Positions 63,358 to 64,000 of a DNA stretch of 64,000 nt are shown here, in pieces. The notes below the pieces were generated by a model. That model saw only the letters and a list, made by a program, of their open reading frames with translations. It did not search any database and was not told the DNA's origin. The position numbers and the translations under genes are program-made. Position 1 is the stretch's first letter; each line of letters opens with the position of its first letter. Origin of the DNA: Archegozetes longisetosus (taxonomy: Eukaryota; Arthropoda; Arachnida; Sarcoptiformes; Trhypochthoniidae); NCBI GenBank assembly GCA_018873245.2, contig JAEMBT020000005.1:6806001-6870000 (forward strand), written 5' to 3'.

Positions 63358-63995
63358 TTAAACTAACCTAACCTAAACTTATCACAAAATAATCAAACTT
63401 GTACAAAGCTGAGCTAAGCTAACCTTACTTATGCTAAGATTAATCTAGTCTAATTTGGCCTAACCTAACCTAAGCTAGCCTTGTCTAATCAAAGTTAAAA
63501 AATCTAGACGAACGCAGACTAAAACCTAGTTTAACATTATCAGAATCAAAACTAACCAAATCTAACCTAAACTAATATAAGTTAACCAAAATAAACCAAG
63601 TCTAACCTAACCGAAAATAGCACGTATACTAACCTAACCTAAACTAACAATTTAAACTAACCTATCAAAAAAGCTATCCTAACTGAACCGATAATAAACA
63701 AACCTAAGGAGAAAGCTCTAAACTAATCTATCCTAAAATTCTAAGCTAATGTATCAGAACAATACTTCAGTTAATCTAACCTAACCTAAACAAAAAAAGT
63801 ATAAACTAACCTAATCTAATAATCATACTTTAGCTGACCTAACCAAAACAAACCTAACCTAAACTAAAAAATCTAATCTAACCTAGCCTAAAAATCTAAG
63901 CTAACCTATCGGCACCAAGACCAGTATAAGTTAAATAAATCTAGTCTTACCTAACCTAACCAAAATTAACCAAACTTAACCTAGTGATTTTCTAA
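63358..63995 (-). repeat. degenerate telomere-type repeats (CCTAA/TTAGG)
   Basis: About 640 bp rich in CTAACCTAACCTAA blocks (for example near 63364, 63464, 63778 and 63945) mixed with degraded variants such as AAACTAA, AAGTCTAACC and CCAAAATAA. The unit CCTAA equals TTAGG on the minus strand, the usual arthropod telomere repeat. Because coding and transposon DNA lies to the left, this looks like a degraded interstitial block rather than an active telomere. It runs to the window edge. Confidence 0.75.
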
Positions 63996-64000
63996 ATTAT

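Overview
This is a stretch of an AT-rich eukaryotic nuclear genome with introns (GT-AG, often 50-80 nt, some of several kb). The gene set (primase large subunit, HDAC8, mitochondrial uncoupling protein, LanC-like protein, CCDC137-like protein, netrin, NAP1-like protein, two DBH-like monooxygenases) is metazoan. Degenerate CCTAA/TTAGG repeats at the right end are the arthropod-type telomere motif, so an arthropod is most likely; a chelicerate/mite is my guess, not something the sequence proves.

Layout. 1-4.6 kb: a possible gene end, then PRIM2 (+) convergent with HDAC8 (-), with crossing 3' ends. 4.6-9.0 kb: non-coding, with one TA-flanked MITE. 9.0-16 kb: an uncoupling protein (+), two unidentified small genes, a LanC-like gene (-) and a CCDC137-like gene (+) in head-to-head arrangement. 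16-20 kb: intergenic. 20.2-37.2 kb: a complete 15-exon netrin gene (+) whose introns carry CT tracts and tandem repeats, including a tandemly repeated 5' splice site in intron 1 and a 19-nt exon. 39-41 kb: an intronless NAP1-like gene (-) and the 3' end of an unidentified gene (-). 41.4-44.5 kb: two foldback elements, small hairpins and a transposase relic. 45.3-56.8 kb: a recent tandem duplication of a secreted copper monooxygenase gene (8 exons each, both open). Copy A has acquired a TTAA-flanked element with a near-perfect 257-bp hairpin and a MITE nested in another MITE, none of which is in copy B. 57.1-58.7 kb: a complete, apparently intact Tc3-like transposon. 59.7-63.3 kb: a graveyard of hAT, mariner and MULE transposase fragments. 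63.35-64 kb: degenerate CCTAA repeats.

A recurring feature is that otherwise well-conserved genes (PRIM2 twice, LANCL, CCDC137-like, netrin, and three unidentified genes) are each broken by a single missing base, several in homopolymers, while HDAC8, UCP, NAP1, both monooxygenases and the Tc3 ORF are open. The uniform direction (always one base too few) points to deletion errors in a long-read assembly rather than to pseudogenes. The genes do not form one pathway; this is an ordinary animal gene neighbourhood. The most distinctive parts are the monooxygenase tandem pair with differential intronic hairpin insertions and the netrin intron architecture. I did not find a CRISPR array, rRNA gene or operon-like system.
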